Assembly (NCBI RefSeq): GCF_004519315.1
Contig: NZ_SOZE01000030.1
Coordinates: 1-63,969, forward strand
Direction of reading: 5' to 3'
Source: Mucilaginibacter psychrotolerans
GTDB lineage: Bacteria > Bacteroidota > Bacteroidia > Sphingobacteriales > Sphingobacteriaceae
Length of the DNA: 63,969 nucleotides
Positions 61,534 through 63,969 of this stretch are shown here, piece after piece. The notes below the pieces were generated by a model. It saw only the letters and a program-made list of their open reading frames with translations. It ran no database searches and was not told the DNA's origin. Positions within the stretch are counted from its first letter, which is position 1; the number at the start of each line of letters is the position of its first letter. The position numbers and the translations under genes are program-made.

Positions 61534-61947
61534 TTATACAACTGGCAACGGCTTTTTATCGGGCGGCATGAATTGGGTTTTCGCCTCATCGGAGTAGAGG
61601 ATTTCATCTGAATAGTACGCTGCCAAAAACTTTTTAGAGATGCCTAAGCCAGGATTAGCGAGGATAAACTCCTGCCATGTATTGGCGGGTTTCTGCTGCA
61701 TCAGCATGGCGATGCTACGGGCGAATACCTCGCTAATGGTGTGATGGTATTTAGTACCGCCGGCATATTTAGTATCGATGCCTTTGATGGCCGCGCAAAT
61801 ATGCTGCAGTGCGGTATCGCTATCATGATTGTTTAAATAGAGCCATGCCATACGGATGTGCGCCTCGTGCGTGAACAACTCGGGATTGATGGTAACGTTT
61901 TCTATTTGGCGGATAAACTCCTGGTCGTTAAGTTCGGCGTGTTGCAT
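61534..61947 (-). CDS. Unknown protein of about 137 residues
   Basis: Preferred start is ATG 61947 (MQHAELNDQEFIRQIENVTI); an upstream ATG at 61971 adds eight residues. All-helical, soluble, with FTHEAHIRMAWLYLNNHDSDTALQHICAAIKGIDTKYAG as the conserved-looking core (by position, residues 26-64). That pattern recurs in short hypothetical proteins of many bacteria, but I know of no function. No signal peptide. Isolated from the kinase operon by 215 bases and followed by 220 bases before the lysis genes. Confidence 0.65.
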   Translation of the reverse strand: MQHAELNDQEFIRQIENVTINPELFTHEAHIRMAWLYLNNHDSDTALQHICAAIKGIDTKYAGGTKYHHTISEVFARSIAMLMQQKPANTWQEFILANPGLGISKKFLAAYYSDEILYSDEAKTQFMPPDKKPLPVV

Positions 61948-62191
61948 GATTTTCGGTTTGAAGGGGTGCAAATTTAAGATAGGTCGGGTTTATTAACTAA
62001 TTTAGTGTGTGGGTTTTGGTGAATTGAGCATCAAAAAATCTGTTAATGCGGCAAAACTCATACATTCAGTAGGATTATTCCCCTTATTAATACGATCGGA
62101 GCTATTGGAAAGGTCAATAACGTTTTGGATATGTACAATGAATGTCCGTACCTGCCTTTTTGTGAAACCAGTAGATAAGCGGTAAAGTAGC

Positions 62192-62440
62192 TTAATACTT
62201 TTGCGTTTTAATATTATCCACCTCGTGCTGCAAAACGGCCACTTGCCCTTCCAGTACCTTCAAACGAATCTCGTTTACACGGTTTTGGGCTTCCTGAGTT
62301 GTGCGTATATCGCGGATATCTCCCTTAAGTTGAAAGTAGGTTGTCATTACCGATACCACAATACTGGCTGTGCTCACTATAGTGACCATGATATTTTTGA
62401 TGGTGATACCTTTTAGTTCGCGGTGTTCGAAAGTTGTCAT
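62192..62440 (-). CDS. Small membrane protein with coiled coil, lysis-cassette member
   Basis: 82 residues. One hydrophobic helix (about 17-36, IMVTIVSTASIVVSVMTTY) is followed by a heptad-like helix (EAQNRVNEIRLKVLEGQVAVLQHEV, by position). The arrangement is that of an i-spanin-like or accessory lysis protein, but there is no sequence match I recognise. Its start overlaps the lysozyme stop by 4 bases (ATGA), so it is translated with it. Confidence 0.55.
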   Translation of the reverse strand: MTTFEHRELKGITIKNIMVTIVSTASIVVSVMTTYFQLKGDIRDIRTTQEAQNRVNEIRLKVLEGQVAVLQHEVDNIKTQKY

Positions 62441-62910
62441 GATAGTGGTTTTAAAAAGAGTTCGCGTTCTTGTTTACGACGATTGGCGAGCGATTTGCAT
62501 CGCACTTTTTTACCGGTAGCCGCATCGGTTATTTTATCCCAAAGTAAAAACTGGTTGGCTGCAGCTGCGTAATCAAGCTGGTTAAGCTTTTTTAGTAAGG
62601 TAGATCGCTCCAGCGCGCCGGTACCTTCATTATAAGCGAAAGATACCAGGGCATTAAATTGATTTTGGTTTAAGGGTACTTTAACCAGGTGGTTAACTGC
62701 ATTTGTGTAATTACTTAGCGTATTTGCCAGCAGCGCAGATGCTTGTGCTTCGCCCGTAAGTTTATCGCCTGGTTTTATGGTTTTACCATCGTGGTACCGG
62801 GTTGAGCCATAGCCGATGGTCCAGATGCCTGCAACATCCCGGTAAGCGTTTAATCTTAGCCCCTCGAAGTTTTTAATAAGGGCAATGCCCTGGTTATTTA
62901 GTTTCATCAT
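62437..62910 (-). CDS. GH24 phage-type lysozyme (endolysin)
   Basis: 157 residues of the T4-lysozyme family. The catalytic triad E16, D25, T31 (LIKNFEGLRLNAYRDVAGIW then T) has exactly the spacing of T4 lysozyme (E11-D20-T26), followed by IGYGSTRY. NALVSFAYNEGTGAL and SLANRRKQERELFL complete the family. It cleaves peptidoglycan between MurNAc and GlcNAc. No signal peptide, so export would need a holin or another route. It starts 17 bases inside the upstream small membrane gene. Confidence 0.93.
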   Translation of the reverse strand: MMKLNNQGIALIKNFEGLRLNAYRDVAGIWTIGYGSTRYHDGKTIKPGDKLTGEAQASALLANTLSNYTNAVNHLVKVPLNQNQFNALVSFAYNEGTGALERSTLLKKLNQLDYAAAANQFLLWDKITDAATGKKVRCKSLANRRKQERELFLKPLS

Positions 62911-63136
62911 GTAGTGGCGGGGTTAAAGGGTCTGATTGCTTCACCGCAAATTGTGCCACTATGGCAATGGTAGAACCTACGGATATCAGGACTGTACACA
63001 ATTCATGGGGGATGCCATTTACACCAGCAAGGGAGCTGCCCAGGCCTGCTAGCCCTAACCCTAAAAACTGTGCACGTTTAAAAAATGCCGGCGTATCGCT
63101 CAGGAGACGCCCGATGGGAGTGAGGGGTTTTTGCAT
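62894..63136 (-). CDS. Small holin-like membrane protein
   Basis: 80 residues from ATG 63136; the frame is open to 63241 but the first 35 residues have no membrane or family character. Two hydrophobic segments (about 20-37, FLGLGLAGLGSSLAGV, and 45-65, LCTVLISVGSTIAIVAQFAV) are separated by a short turn, a class-II-holin-like layout. It overlaps the lysozyme gene by 17 bases. Holin identity is inferred from the position before the endolysin. Confidence 0.55.
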   Translation of the reverse strand: MQKPLTPIGRLLSDTPAFFKRAQFLGLGLAGLGSSLAGVNGIPHELCTVLISVGSTIAIVAQFAVKQSDPLTPPLHDETK

Positions 63137-63283
63137 GGGGAGGAAATGGATGTTGAGATAATTATTTTTTTTGCCGACTTTGAATGTCAACACACGAGAA
63201 ATATGGTTCAATTGCGATATTAGCGCCCCGGAATTAAACAAATATTTTAGAAAAGAGTGGAGATTTAGCGATAGATTTAACGA

Positions 63284-63823
63284 ATGGAAAGACTGCCATA
63301 TATAACCATTTTACGCGCTATTGCTATCTTATCGGTATTAGTGATACACGTAAAACTACAATCAATAAACACTGAATATATACACCCTTATATTAATTCG
63401 TTAATGAATGCCGGAGCTCGTGGCGTTCAGTTGTTCTACATGCTTAGCGCATTTACGTTGTTCTTATCATTTAGCAAAAAGGGCACCAATTTACCCAATT
63501 ACTTTGCCAGACGTTTTTTTAGAATAGCGCCATTATATTACTTGGCCATTGCCTATTATTTATGGCAAGATGGGTTTGGTCCACGCTATTGGCTTGGTGA
63601 TGCGCAATACATCTCTACTGCCAACATTTTGTCTAATTTTACTTTTGTAAATGGGTTTAACCCTTATTGGATTACTAGTATAGTACCAGGCGGCTGGTCG
63701 GTAACAATAGAAGTAATGTTTTATTGCATATTTCCGTTGCTATTCAGATACGTAACCGACATTCATAAAGCGATGAATTTTGTCTTTGTTGCTTTGCTTA
63801 TCCGGTTTATATTAATTCTATAG
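63284..63823 (+). pseudogene. Acyltransferase 3 family protein, truncated
   Basis: 179 residues matching the first half of Acyl_transf_3 membrane proteins: YITILRAIAILSVLVIHV, RGVQLFYMLSAFTLFLSFSK, FARRFFRIAPLYYLAIAYY, and GGWSVTIEVMFYCIFPLLF. Full proteins have about 330-400 residues and 10 helices. Here the frame stops after about five helices, and 91 bases later a different reading frame resembling a transposase begins. The simplest explanation is interruption by an insertion sequence whose other end lies beyond the window. Confidence 0.7.
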
Positions 63824-63876
63824 GATTATGTATTTAGTTCGCAAAGCGTTTTTTTGTTAATAAATTATTGATAATC

Positions 63877-63914
63877 AGTAAGTTATTTAGTATATTTAAG
63901 CTAAATAACTTACT
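63877..63914. repeat. Perfect 14-bp inverted repeat before the transposase start
   Basis: AGTAAGTTATTTAG (63877-63890) pairs with CTAAATAACTTACT (63901-63914) around a 10-base spacer. The second arm touches the ATG at 63915. It could be a translational or transcriptional control hairpin of the transposase, or an end structure of the element. Confidence 0.8.
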
Positions 63915-63969
63915 ATGTTTAGCGGAATTAGTATCAACGAATTTAGAGATAAGTTTAAAACGGAGCAGG
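63915..63969 (+). CDS. Start of a probable insertion-sequence transposase (partial, IS1595-like)
   Basis: Open from ATG 63915 to the window end, reading MFSGISINEFRDKFKTEQ. That opening (MF-G-I-EF-KF) resembles IS1595/ISXO2-type transposases of Bacteroidota, which begin with a short helix before a zinc ribbon. Only 18 residues are visible, so the family is tentative. Position after a truncated acyltransferase supports an inserted element. Confidence 0.45.
   Translation, partial: MFSGISINEFRDKFKTEQ

Overview
The window looks like chromosomal DNA of a Bacteroidota bacterium of the family Sphingobacteriaceae, most likely Mucilaginibacter or a close relative. The grounds are two SusC/SusD outer-membrane uptake loci, many SPII lipoproteins, secreted glycosidases, TAnnTTTG-type -7 promoter elements, almost no Shine-Dalgarno sequences, and several families of dispersed palindromic repeats. 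No rRNA or tRNA gene and no CRISPR array was recognised.

Layout. 1-4.2 kb: the tail of an unidentified membrane protein, then a lipoprotein aldose 1-epimerase and a GH127 beta-L-arabinofuranosidase-like enzyme. 4.2-4.8 kb: a TRIC-type cation channel behind a MITE-like repeat. 4.9-9.95 kb: an AT-rich accessory island with a Panacea-domain antitoxin gene overlapping an unidentified partner (candidate toxin), a small membrane-anchored protein, and a tightly packed minus-strand operon encoding a DUF262 (GmrS-like) protein, an AAA/DUF3696 ATPase and an unidentified third protein. The last operon is the best candidate for an undescribed defence system. 10.2-17.7 kb: an enzyme-free SusC/SusD locus with two small lipoproteins, next to an AraC regulator and a VOC protein.

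18.5-37.5 kb: a large polysaccharide utilisation locus. A LacI regulator is followed by three phased palindromic operators and then SusC, SusD, a PKD lipoprotein, a NagX/DUF5009 membrane protein, a DUF4874/DUF4832 lipoprotein, GH31, a NahK-like sugar kinase, a CBM9-like protein, a GH109-type alpha-N-acetylgalactosaminidase, GalE, a NagB-PIG-L fusion and GlmM. Together they suggest uptake of an alpha-GalNAc-containing glycan, release of GalNAc, its 1-phosphorylation, epimerisation and entry into amino-sugar metabolism. The substrate is inferred.

37.7-41.2 kb: a DUF1398 protein, AraC and Crp regulators, a PfpI-like protein and an ABM monooxygenase. 41.2-46.0 kb: an L-rhamnose catabolic operon (kinase, isomerase, aldolase-dehydrogenase). 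46.5-51.9 kb: the ImuA-ImuB-DnaE2 mutasome. 51.9-59.0 kb: a minus-strand run of PqqD-like protein, ATP-grasp ligase and PLP decarboxylase, then (past a dispersed repeat) a urea transporter-M23 peptidase fusion, a YaiO-like barrel and a TPR protein. 59.4-61.3 kb: a LytS/LytTR two-component system. 61.5-63.97 kb: a small unknown protein, an orphan phage-type lysis cassette, a truncated acyltransferase and the first codons of a probable transposase at the window edge.
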